Source of the DNA: an uncultured Verrucomicrobia subdivision 3 bacterium
Lineage (GTDB): Bacteria; Verrucomicrobiota; Verrucomicrobiae; Limisphaerales; UBA11358
Length of the DNA: 15,181 bases
Direction of reading: 5' to 3'
Assembly (NCBI GenBank): GCA_903921455.1
Contig: CAIXPZ010000016.1
Span: forward strand, 1 to 15,181
The translations under genes and the position numbers were made by a program. Position 1 is the first letter of the stretch; each line of letters begins with the position of its first letter. The notes under the pieces are model-generated. The model saw nothing but the letters and a program-made list of their open reading frames with translations. It was not told the origin of the DNA and searched no databases. This document shows positions 1 through 6,184 of the stretch, piece by piece.

Positions 1-55
1 CTCCTGCCAACACTTTTTTGCGAATCTCAGCCCAGTCTTCCATATTGCGATACAT
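1..55 (-). CDS. istA: IS21-family transposase (IstA-like), N-terminal fragment cut by window edge
   Basis: Reading the minus strand from the ATG at 55-53 gives MYRNMEDWAEIRKKVLAG before the window ends. This matches the characteristic start of IS21-family IstA transposases, of the form M..N.D.W.EIR..VL..G, which precedes an N-terminal helix-turn-helix. IstA is the DDE transposase that works with the AAA+ helper IstB. Only 18 codons are visible, so catalytic residues and intactness cannot be judged. A second in-frame ATG (MEDW) is also possible. The context supports the call: about 80 bases upstream lies a TGT-type tip with repeated terminal boxes. The main doubt is how short the visible stretch is. 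Confidence 0.6.
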   Translation of the reverse strand, partial: MYRNMEDWAEIRKKVLAG

Positions 56-75
56 GCTTCATTGTTAATGAAGAT

Positions 76-132
76 GCCGCACTTTTGAACCGCCCCGTCA
101 CACACATGACCCCGCCGCACTTTTCAGCCGCC
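76..132. repeat. Pair of imperfect direct repeats in the IS end
   Basis: GCCGCACTTTTGAACCGCC (76-94) and GCCGCACTTTTCAGCCGCC (114-132) are 19-base copies that differ at two adjacent positions (GA versus CA-type core). They lie between the IS tip at 139 and the transposase start at 55, where IS21 elements carry multiple transposase-binding boxes. Confidence 0.7.
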
Positions 133-138
133 GTTTAC

Positions 139-157
139 AAAAAGCCCCCGGCAGGGC
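139..157 (-). terminator. Intrinsic terminator behind the FKBP gene
   Basis: On the minus strand GCCC (157-154), loop TGCCGG and GGGC (147-144) form a short GC-rich hairpin followed at once by TTTTT (143-139). It lies about 27 bases past the TAG stop of the FKBP gene at 184. The T-tract is directly continuous with the TGT tip of the IS element. Confidence 0.5.
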
Positions 158-183
158 GCAAATGCCCGCAATGATCATCTGGG

Positions 184-705
184 CTACCGCCGGGGGGGCA
201 GCTGCAATTGCAATTGCTCCTGCTGGGCATAACGCCAGGTCAGGCCCGGACGCGGATGCGTGAGAAAAAATCCACCGCCGCCGACTTCGCTGATGCCGAA
301 TTGCCAGCGACACAGTTGACGGGCCGCTTCGCCGGGATGGAAAATCCGCACCCATTTCCCGGGTGGATAGTCCTCCGGTCGCCAATCGCCCGGATCTCGC
401 ACTTCCAAGAGTTCCACCTCCACCCGCAGGGTTTCGTCTGCGGCCACACGCCCGCCCGCCAGCTCCGGCGTAATCTCCAGTCGGCGCCGGCCGCCGACGC
501 GCATCCCTTCAATTCCCAGTTCCAATCCGATGATGCTATCCCGTTTTCCCAGCTGGATTCGTTGCGGATGATTCAACGGATAACTCGACAAGACCTCCTC
601 ACCCTGCGACCGGTAACCGCGAAAATGCACGAACACCACTTTGCCGCGTTCTGCCACGGTTCCCGAGCCGATCACCATCTCGGTTATTTGGATTCCAGCC
701 AGCAT
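184..705 (-). CDS. FKBP-type peptidyl-prolyl cis-trans isomerase with C-terminal extension
   Basis: Residues about 5-105 show the FKBP pattern: a leading strand with GSGTVAERG, then VVFVHFRGY, then IQLGKRDSIIGLELGIEGM (the lG..ii.G.e.gi.GM element), then GGRRRLEITPEL and a final LRVEVELLEV strand. FKBPs isomerise X-Pro bonds and act as folding chaperones. Several active-site positions are weak: the usual Trp of the ..GWE.G.. loop is Leu here, and the FDSS segment is degenerate, so activity may be reduced. Residues 106-173 form an extension not typical of FKBP and rich in Trp, Gly and Pro, ending in a QLQLQL stretch. I chose the ATG at 705 because the domain begins a few residues later; a TTG at 780 would add 25 Cys/Gly-rich residues that do not resemble a signal peptide. 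It lies downstream of, and co-directional with, the hydrolase-like gene, separated by about 300 bases. Confidence 0.72.
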   Translation of the reverse strand: MLAGIQITEMVIGSGTVAERGKVVFVHFRGYRSQGEEVLSSYPLNHPQRIQLGKRDSIIGLELGIEGMRVGGRRRLEITPELAGGRVAADETLRVEVELLEVRDPGDWRPEDYPPGKWVRIFHPGEAARQLCRWQFGISEVGGGGFFLTHPRPGLTWRYAQQEQLQLQLPPRR

Positions 706-1006
706 GCTTGCATCAAGCCAAACCCCCGATCGCGAAGCGAGAAAAAACGTTTCACCTCCCCCGCAGCATCCGCTGCGCAATCGTCCGGTTCTTCGTCGCC
801 ACCAGATAGCGTAAATGCCCCTTCACCCCACAGCGCGAAATGATTTCAAACCTGTGGAGTTCAGAAGGTCCAGCGAAACCAGCCCAGGGAACGCTATTTT
901 AAGCTATGGCATCTCCCGCTGCCAAATCCGGGTGAGAATATTTGATTTGGTCCCGTTGGCGTATCACTCCGGCCACGCGATGGCAGTGAGGATTTTTAGG
1001 ATGCCT
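706..1006. other. Intergenic stretch with no recognised gene
   Basis: These 301 bases separate the FKBP gene from the stop of the hydrolase-like gene. Open frames here (for example the plus-strand frame through 815-1186) run into the hydrolase-like gene in antisense and have no recognisable protein features. The promoter of the FKBP gene presumably lies here, but I could not pick out convincing -35 and -10 boxes. I see no strong terminator for the upstream gene. Confidence 0.5.
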
Positions 1007-3172
1007 CTAACGAATGTGTATCAGCACGGCGCCCTCCGCCGGTATCTTCAGAACCACGCCGGCGTTCGTCAGTTGTCCAACGTCAAGCGATACGGCATTG
1101 GTCTGGGCGGTGTCGGGGGAATTCCATGTGGCCGTGGTAATCTTAGCCAACGGATACGGCAGTTTGTCGGGGTGTATGACACATGAGACCTCGCGGGCCG
1201 TATCTTCCAGATTGCCGATTACAATCCAGGATTCGGCGGGGCGGCTGAATTTGGCGGAGCCGAAGCGCTGGCCCCGCAGGGTCACCGCTTGATTGCGCCA
1301 GTCTGCAAAACGGCAGCCTTCGATCGCGCCGATGGGATTCAGCACCGGCATCAGTGCTTCAGACTCGGCTGAGGCCGGCCAGGGACTGACGTTGGCGAGC
1401 AGCGCTTCCAGGGCAAAGAGCCGATGCAGATGCGCGGACGCATGGTCGCCCACCATGCCATAGCTGATCACGCCGCGCGGTCGGGCGTTGACCAGTGACC
1501 ATTCCAACGGCAATGCGTCGAGGTCCGGTCCGTTGCCGGTCCACTTGGGGTGACCCCATTCATGGGTGACGACATGGCTGGCGAAGTTCTCGGCGGCAAA
1601 CAGGGGCGTGCTGGTGTTGTGGATGATGACCAGCCCGTCCGGCCCCACGCGGTGGCGGGTCCATTCCATCAGGTTCAGCAGCTCGTCGATGTCCCAATGG
1701 CCGGCGGTCACCTGATTGGTCTGGCGTCCCTCGTGGCGCGGGTTGCTGCAGCGCAACGCGACGTTCCAGTCGTAATAGACGCCGTCCAGCGGATGATGCG
1801 CAAGGACGCGGTCAACGGACTTCTTGAAATATTCCAGCCAGCCGGAGCGCAGGCACATTTGCGCGCCGAACTCGCTTTTGGCATTGAAGGCATTGTGCTC
1901 CAGCTGGCCCTTCTGGTCCATGCGACCCCACTCGGTGCCGTGCGCCTGGAACTCCGGCGTTTCAGGGTTCAGCTCTTTGTTGGAGAAATAGGTGGCCGTG
2001 CGTATGCCCGCCTCGTGGCACCCCGCGATGACGGCATCGTATTTGTCCATGTCCGGATAGGGCGGATAGGACCCATCTCGCCAGTAAAAGCCGTCGCCAT
2101 AGTAGTCGCCGTCGTTGTGACAGTGAACCGTCCGGATGCCGTTCGTCGCCCACTGCTGGATCTGCTTGGCGCTGACCCAATCACCGCGGTTGCGATTGAA
2201 TGAGGCGTTGAACCAGGGCTTAAACGCGTGACCTTCGAGCAGTGGCAGCCCTAGGTAAAAGTCAAACTCCAGCCGGCGGGGCGCCGCCACCGCGGCTTGC
2301 GCGCTCTGATAGGGCGAAACCGCAAAACGGATTCCGGGCGGGTTGGCGATGGATTCCAGAACGGTTCTGCCTTCGCCGCGTTTGCCCATCAAGGGGCGCT
2401 CCCACTGCGCCAGGTCATCGGCGGTAAACCACTCAAGGCCTTCGATCCCCGGATTCGCCAGCATCACATAGTGGGGAACATATGGCCCGGTGATGGCTGA
2501 CTCGCCTGCGGCCTTCACCCAGCCCCAGTGGCAACTGCCAAACGGAAAAGCCGCCGCGCCTTCCTGCTCGCTCAGGCCGTCCCGGTATGCAAACGAAGTC
2601 AGTGTCGGCGCGAGCACGGCGGACACTGGACAAACCTCGCGGACTTGGAGCTTCCGGTCGTTGAAGCTCAGTTCCCGGTGGATTTTGAGGTAGCCCCAGC
2701 GGCAGTCGTATAAGGTTTTTACGTGGATGCCGGACGCGTGGTGTTGCGCGTCCTTCAATTCGCTTTCCACCGTGACCGTCTGATTGAATCCGGCTTTCCG
2801 GGTGGTGACGCGCGGTGATGCGTCCAGCAAATCGGTATAAACCCGGCCCGCTGCATCCACGATGCGGGTTTCCAGGGGCTGGACCAGCAGATTGGTGGCT
2901 TGTCCGATCGCCAGCTGGATGCCGGCAATCGCGCCGCCTCGCTTCAAATCAAATTGGATCGTATAATAGGGGACACTCAACGTAAGTGTTCCCTCTGGGC
3001 GGTTGCGCTGAACCGTATATGGCTGGGCCCAGGCCGATACCGGTGAAGGAGGCCGCACACGCATGCCCTGAAAGGACTGAGGCATCCGTTCGATTTCTGT
3101 GCCGTAAAGAGAAAGTGTTGCTCCGCTCAGAAGGACACAGCTAATAACCGCGATTTTTTTGAGCAATAACAT
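1007..3172 (-). CDS. Exported TIM-barrel glycoside-hydrolase-like protein
   Basis: This is a 721-residue protein with a clear Sec signal peptide: LLLKK then a hydrophobic run to about residue 24. Residues about 50-310 are beta-rich, as in the N-terminal sandwich domains of many glycosidases. Residues about 320-600 look like a (beta/alpha)8 barrel: the segments GIRTVHCHNDGDYYGDG, AGIRTATYFSNKEL, LDGVYYDWNVALRC (Asp at about 468), GLVIIHNTS and VVTHEWGHPKW are typical strand ends carrying acidic and aromatic residues. The end is a beta-rich C-terminal domain (about 630-721). Asp468 at the end of a barrel strand is a candidate catalytic or substrate-binding acid. I cannot assign a CAZy family; a domain of unknown function related to GH36/GH27-like barrels is possible. 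The role would be polysaccharide breakdown in the periplasm or outside the cell. The start at 3172 is set by the signal peptide. Confidence 0.6.
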   Translation of the reverse strand: MLLLKKIAVISCVLLSGATLSLYGTEIERMPQSFQGMRVRPPSPVSAWAQPYTVQRNRPEGTLTLSVPYYTIQFDLKRGGAIAGIQLAIGQATNLLVQPLETRIVDAAGRVYTDLLDASPRVTTRKAGFNQTVTVESELKDAQHHASGIHVKTLYDCRWGYLKIHRELSFNDRKLQVREVCPVSAVLAPTLTSFAYRDGLSEQEGAAAFPFGSCHWGWVKAAGESAITGPYVPHYVMLANPGIEGLEWFTADDLAQWERPLMGKRGEGRTVLESIANPPGIRFAVSPYQSAQAAVAAPRRLEFDFYLGLPLLEGHAFKPWFNASFNRNRGDWVSAKQIQQWATNGIRTVHCHNDGDYYGDGFYWRDGSYPPYPDMDKYDAVIAGCHEAGIRTATYFSNKELNPETPEFQAHGTEWGRMDQKGQLEHNAFNAKSEFGAQMCLRSGWLEYFKKSVDRVLAHHPLDGVYYDWNVALRCSNPRHEGRQTNQVTAGHWDIDELLNLMEWTRHRVGPDGLVIIHNTSTPLFAAENFASHVVTHEWGHPKWTGNGPDLDALPLEWSLVNARPRGVISYGMVGDHASAHLHRLFALEALLANVSPWPASAESEALMPVLNPIGAIEGCRFADWRNQAVTLRGQRFGSAKFSRPAESWIVIGNLEDTAREVSCVIHPDKLPYPLAKITTATWNSPDTAQTNAVSLDVGQLTNAGVVLKIPAEGAVLIHIR

Positions 3173-3359
3173 ACTGGCAAGCGATATGATTCGACCGATA
3201 TTTTTGGGGCGGCCAAATCGTATTGCAAAGCTGAGGTCTTGAGCAAACTCAATCAGGGCAAAACGATTCAGCTGCCCGTTTTAGGAGTCGGCAGCAGCAC
3301 AAAACGCCGCACAGAAGGAATTTTATCGAATGCCAGATCGGCGTAAAACGCTGAAGGAG
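3173..3359. other. Intergenic region between hydrolase-like gene and tRNA-Arg
   Basis: These 187 bases hold the upstream region of the hydrolase-like gene (minus strand) and the sequence just past the tRNA 3' end. No ORF, clear hairpin or repeat of tRNA sequence was seen, so I found no sign of an attachment-site remnant on this side. Confidence 0.4.
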
Positions 3360-3436
3360 TGGTGCACCCATCAGGAGTTGAACCTGAAACCTGCTGATCC
3401 GTAGTCAGCCGCTCTATCCAATTGAGCTATGGGTGC
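3360..3436 (-). tRNA. tRNA-Arg (anticodon ACG)
   Basis: The minus strand folds into a complete cloverleaf. Acceptor GCACCCA (3436-3430) pairs with TGGGTGC, and the D-stem is GCTC/GAGC. The anticodon stem GCTGA/TCAGC encloses loop CTACGGA with anticodon ACG (first base normally modified to inosine, reading CGN Arg codons). The T-arm is TCAGG-TTCAACT-CCTGA. Discriminator A (3363) is followed by an encoded CCA (3362-3360). All stems pair perfectly, so the gene appears functional. The integrase gene starts about 80 bases beyond the 5' end of the tRNA. This is the side opposite to the usual arrangement, in which integration uses the tRNA 3' half. Confidence 0.95.
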
Positions 3437-3516
3437 TACCTTTATTTGCAAGCACTTACGTCCTAATCGACGCTGCTAATTTGACGTTGTGCTAGATATT
3501 GTGCTACTGTATTACC

Positions 3517-4734
3517 ATGAAAGGCAATGAATCGCAAAGCAACACAACCCAAGTTGCCGGTGCTGAAAATTCAGCTACCATTAAACATGGGCGCAGACAA
3601 TACCAGAAAGTATTCGATGCGCGCAAGCGCAGATTGCGAGGACTCTGGGAGCGCAACGGCACTTTTTACGGTCAATTGACTCTTACCGACCCGTCCACCA
3701 GCAGAAAGATTGTTCGTCGCGTCCGAATGGAGGATAAGGACGGTGCCCCGGTGACCACTGTCCCGCAAGCCGTCGCCGTGTTGAACAAAATGAAAAGTCA
3801 ACGTGAGGACGACAGTTTGAAAGTTGCTCCGAAACGCACCCCGACCTTGAGCGAATACGCCGATACCTACATCACCCGTTTGAAACAATTGAACAGCGCC
3901 GACGGCAACGCCAAGCGCCCTGCCACCATCCGGCTAGAAAAGACTTTGCTTCGCAGCATGGCCGCGACCCTGGGGGGGCGACGATTGCGTGAGTTAACCC
4001 CCAGCCTCGTCCATGACCACATAGCCGCCAGAATCAAGGCTGGCATATCGGCACGGACAGCGAACCTAGAAATTATTGTTTTGCGCAACGTCTTAAAATC
4101 CGCAGTTGAAGACAGCTTGCTTACAACCCTGCCAAAATTCAAACGGCTGAAGGAAATCAAAACCGCGCGTCGTTGTCTCACCACCGCCGAGGTTGAGCGC
4201 GTCGCCGAGGCCGCGAGGTTGGCACCCAAAACCGGACAGATGGTTCATGATTTCATTTTGCTAATGGCTTTTTCGGGAGGACGTTCAGCAGAGACTTTGC
4301 GCCTGCGCTGGCAGGACGTGGATGTTGTTCAGAAGCAGCTGCATTTCGGAATGGACGGCTTGAGCAAAAACGGCGAGCGCCGATCCGTGGATTTTAATGC
4401 TCGTCTTGAGGCTCACCTGCTCGACATGGAGAAGCGGCGTGTTCCTGACAGCGATTTTCTGTTCCCAAGTCCAAAGCGGAATGAACTTAAAAACTTCCAC
4501 ACCATTACGTTCAAAAAAACTATCCTCGATGCCCGCGCCGACGCCGACGTGAAAGATTTCACCTGTCACCTGTGCCGCCATTATTTTGCCAGCATGGCGC
4601 TCATGAGCAAGGTAGACATCCACACTGTCGCTAGTTGGTTGGGACACAGAGATAACGGGGTGTTGCTTGCCAAGACCTATTCGCACCTGTTGAATGAACA
4701 CAAGCGGGAGCAGGCGCAGCGCGTGAGTTTCTAA
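3517..4734 (+). CDS. int: Tyrosine recombinase (phage-type integrase)
   Basis: This 405-residue protein would carry out site-specific integration and excision of the element. Residues about 30-100 (GLWERNGTFYGQLTLTDP onward) look like an N-terminal arm-type DNA-binding domain, about 108-215 like the SAM-like core-binding domain, and about 220-400 like the catalytic domain. Catalytic residues are recognisable: Arg256 in FSGGRSAETLRLRW, a Lys in the LSKNGERRSV hairpin, His351-x-x-Arg354 in HLCRH, His377 in LGHRD, and the nucleophile Tyr388 in KTYSHL. The set is complete, so the enzyme is probably active. I chose the ATG at 3517; an upstream TTG at 3499 would add only six residues. No Shine-Dalgarno sequence is evident. 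It is adjacent to tRNA-Arg and transcribed away from it, into the element. Confidence 0.93.
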   Translation: MKGNESQSNTTQVAGAENSATIKHGRRQYQKVFDARKRRLRGLWERNGTFYGQLTLTDPSTSRKIVRRVRMEDKDGAPVTTVPQAVAVLNKMKSQREDDSLKVAPKRTPTLSEYADTYITRLKQLNSADGNAKRPATIRLEKTLLRSMAATLGGRRLRELTPSLVHDHIAARIKAGISARTANLEIIVLRNVLKSAVEDSLLTTLPKFKRLKEIKTARRCLTTAEVERVAEAARLAPKTGQMVHDFILLMAFSGGRSAETLRLRWQDVDVVQKQLHFGMDGLSKNGERRSVDFNARLEAHLLDMEKRRVPDSDFLFPSPKRNELKNFHTITFKKTILDARADADVKDFTCHLCRHYFASMALMSKVDIHTVASWLGHRDNGVLLAKTYSHLLNEHKREQAQRVSF

Positions 4735-4780
4735 ACGATTTGACCAGTGAATATCGGCGGCGGATGCGCACACAGTGAAA

Positions 4781-5464
4781 ATGAGACAGCATAAAATAAA
4801 AGATAATTGCGAAAATTCCGATTGGTATGCGCATTGGTGGCGGCAATCGCGCATTGCCGACGTGGACGTCAAGGGCAAGACCAAACCCAAAACCGATGCA
4901 GAATTTTGGTTTGACCATTACTGGAAGCCTCGAGAACTTGCCATCTGGATTTATGAACTGGTGAGGCGCCTGCCGAACACCAAAATTCAATCGGACACAA
5001 TCTCCGACGGGGACGAAGCAATACTTCGAACAATGCCTCCGTATCTGAAGCTGTCTCTGCAGCAAAAAACGCTGTTGGTTTCCATAATCACCCGGGTGCT
5101 AGATTCAAAGCTGATCAACGAGGAGGCAAGCGCGCTATACAACAGCGCTGCTCGCAGTCATTTGCCTGAATGGCAACAAGGACAACCACACAAGTTGACA
5201 GACTGGCGTCAGGTTGAAGTGCTGGACAAGAAGGAAGCTGAGCAAAATGAAGGCGAAAAAAAAGCACGCTGGGAAATACGGCGACAGGCGCGCGAACGTG
5301 CGATGATTTTTCTGCCGATGGTGTTATCTGTCTGGAGGCTTATGCATGATGAATTATTGGAGAAAATAGGTGTGCCGCCACTGCGCGATGCGCAGGCGCA
5401 CCCATTGTCTGGCGCGGTCATCTCGGTTTCTGATTTGGAAGCGGCGCTCAAGCGGGCAATTTAA
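4781..5464 (+). CDS. Hypothetical protein of the element
   Basis: This 227-residue protein belongs to no family I recognise. It is soluble and mostly helical by appearance. The N-terminal third is rich in Trp and charged residues (SDWYAHWWRQSR, FWFDHYWKPRELAIWIYELV). Residues about 145-175 are strongly charged (EVLDKKEAEQNEGEKKARW, then RRQARERA) and likely helical or coiled coil. Near the end, SGAVISVSDLEAALKRAI looks like a small closing helix. It starts 46 bases after the integrase stop on the same strand, so the two are probably co-transcribed. A GTG at 4775 is an alternative start adding two residues. It is convergent with the next gene, 31 bases away. A function linked to integration or copy control is possible, but only from position. 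Confidence 0.6.
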   Translation: MRQHKIKDNCENSDWYAHWWRQSRIADVDVKGKTKPKTDAEFWFDHYWKPRELAIWIYELVRRLPNTKIQSDTISDGDEAILRTMPPYLKLSLQQKTLLVSIITRVLDSKLINEEASALYNSAARSHLPEWQQGQPHKLTDWRQVEVLDKKEAEQNEGEKKARWEIRRQARERAMIFLPMVLSVWRLMHDELLEKIGVPPLRDAQAHPLSGAVISVSDLEAALKRAI

Positions 5465-5495
5465 GTCTTTCACTACCCTGATAGCGAATTGGTTT

Positions 5496-5912
5496 TCATA
5501 GAGTTTCTTTGCGCAACTGATCGTTGCGCTGACGCAGCGGCCGTTCCAGCTCACGCCGGATGCGATTGGCATGCGAAACATAAATCTCCCCAGCCTCGAT
5601 GGAATTATAAATTGCAGCCAGAATATCTTCGGCATTATTACCCTCGCAGGGTGGCGCGTCATTTTTTTCAGGCTGGAATAATTCCGCCGCCGCCCGCCCC
5701 ACCTCATGCGCAAACTTCTCCGCATCGGACTTGAGCCGCTCTTTTTGTTGCTTGTTTAGCAGGATGATTTCCTGTTTAATTAACGAAACAGTTTGGGGTG
5801 TCCGCTTGGGCATCCGCTCTTCAGCTGGATTTTCTTCTGCTTGGTTTTTTCGAGTGGGTTTCATTTCAGTGGTAAACAAGTTTCTTCGTTGCCCATCGTG
5901 AAAATTTTTCAT
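5496..5912 (-). CDS. Hypothetical protein, possible regulator of the divergent operon
   Basis: This is the only minus-strand gene inside the element, up to 138 residues. It is highly charged, with a likely long helix around SLIKQEIILLNKQQKERLKSD and another at AEDILAAIYNSIEAGEIY, and an Arg-rich end (RIRRELERPLRQRNDQLRKE). No standard HTH is recognised. Three ATG starts are possible: 5912, 5864 and 5813 (122 and 105 residues for the last two). The outermost leaves just 20 bases before the divergent HTH gene and overlaps a palindrome, so a shorter form is plausible. The layout, with a single gene facing away from the replication operon across a short shared control region, is that of an immunity or copy-control regulator. 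This rests on position only. Confidence 0.55.
   Translation of the reverse strand: MKNFHDGQRRNLFTTEMKPTRKNQAEENPAEERMPKRTPQTVSLIKQEIILLNKQQKERLKSDAEKFAHEVGRAAAELFQPEKNDAPPCEGNNAEDILAAIYNSIEAGEIYVSHANRIRRELERPLRQRNDQLRKETL
5511..5529. repeat. Perfect inverted repeat near the 3' end of the minus-strand gene
   Basis: GCGCAAC (5511-5517), spacer TGATC, GTTGCGC (5523-5529) make a perfect 7-base stem with a 5-base loop. It lies within the last codons of the minus-strand gene and about 50 bases past the stop of the convergent plus-strand gene. It lacks a T-tract on either strand, so it is not a classic terminator, but it could act in convergent transcript ends or bind a protein. Confidence 0.45.
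5899..5911. promoter_or_regulatory. Candidate operator palindrome in the divergent control region
   Basis: TGAAAA-T-TTTTCA is a perfect 6-base inverted repeat around a single central base. It sits between the divergent genes and overlaps the outermost start codon of the minus-strand gene. It would be well placed as an operator for either neighbouring DNA-binding protein. It is short and AT-rich, so chance is not excluded. Confidence 0.3.
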
Positions 5913-5932
5913 GGCAATTCTATCATCTCACA

Positions 5933-6184
5933 ATGAATTGCAAAGAAAATGACAGCAGTCCACGAAGTTGTTCGCTGATTCCGTTTGGGAAATTTTTAGA
6001 GGACGTCGGCAAGTCTTCTGTGACCGGCTGGCGCTGGCGTAAGGCCGGCTTCATAGCCACCGTAAACGTAGCGGGCAAAGTTTACATTTCCGAGGAAGAA
6101 ATTCGCCGGTTCGAGGCACGAGCCATCGCCGGTGAGTTTTCACGGATGGCAAACACACAACGCCGGGAGGAGGTGGGAGTATGA
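5933..6184 (+). CDS. Small helix-turn-helix protein, excisionase/MerR-like
   Basis: This is an 83-residue protein. Residues about 17-62 match the compact winged HTH seen in excisionases and MerR-like DNA-binding modules (HTH_17 type): IPFGKFLEDVGKSSVTGWRWRK (recognition region), a short wing with VNVAGKVYISEEEIRRFEAR, then a basic tail. Such proteins act as recombination directionality factors or as local transcription regulators. It is the first gene of the replication operon and lies divergent from the minus-strand gene, the usual position of an excisionase or Cro-like switch. Its stop overlaps the start of the primase-like gene by 4 bases (ATGA, 6181-6184), so the two are translationally coupled. 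Confidence 0.7.
   Translation: MNCKENDSSPRSCSLIPFGKFLEDVGKSSVTGWRWRKAGFIATVNVAGKVYISEEEIRRFEARAIAGEFSRMANTQRREEVGV
6166..6180 (+). promoter_or_regulatory. Strong purine-rich ribosome binding site for the primase-like gene
   Basis: GGAGGAGGTGGGAG immediately precedes the ATG at 6181. It holds two overlapping GGAGG-type matches inside the 3' end of the preceding HTH gene and decides the start of the primase-like protein. Confidence 0.7.

Larger units (their letters stand above)
1..139 (-). mobile_element. End of an IS21-family insertion sequence (partial)
   Basis: On the minus strand the element appears to begin at 139 with TGTAAACGG, consistent with the 5'-TGT tips usual for IS21-family ends. 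Just inside lie two imperfect direct repeats, at 114-132 and 76-94 (plus-strand consensus gccgcactttt..gccgcc), 38 bases apart start to start. Repeated terminal transposase-binding sites are a known property of IS21 elements. A transposase N-terminus starts at 55 and runs off the window. The tip falls inside the T-tract of the terminator behind the FKBP gene, as if the element had inserted into it. The other end and the target duplication are outside the window. Confidence 0.62.

Noticed and set aside
208..843. Plus-strand open frame of 211 codons
   Set aside because: It is antisense to the FKBP gene; the minus-strand frame has a recognisable FKBP fold and this one has none.
1550..2203. Plus-strand open frame of 217 codons
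   Set aside because: It is antisense to the barrel hydrolase-like gene, Val/Ala/Arg-rich with no domain; a codon-bias shadow.
4285..5065. Two minus-strand open frames over the integrase end and the next gene
   Set aside because: They overlap well-supported plus-strand genes and show no family features.
5511..5529. Perfect hairpin as an intrinsic terminator
   Set aside because: No T-tract follows on either strand and it lies within coding sequence, so it is listed only as an inverted repeat.
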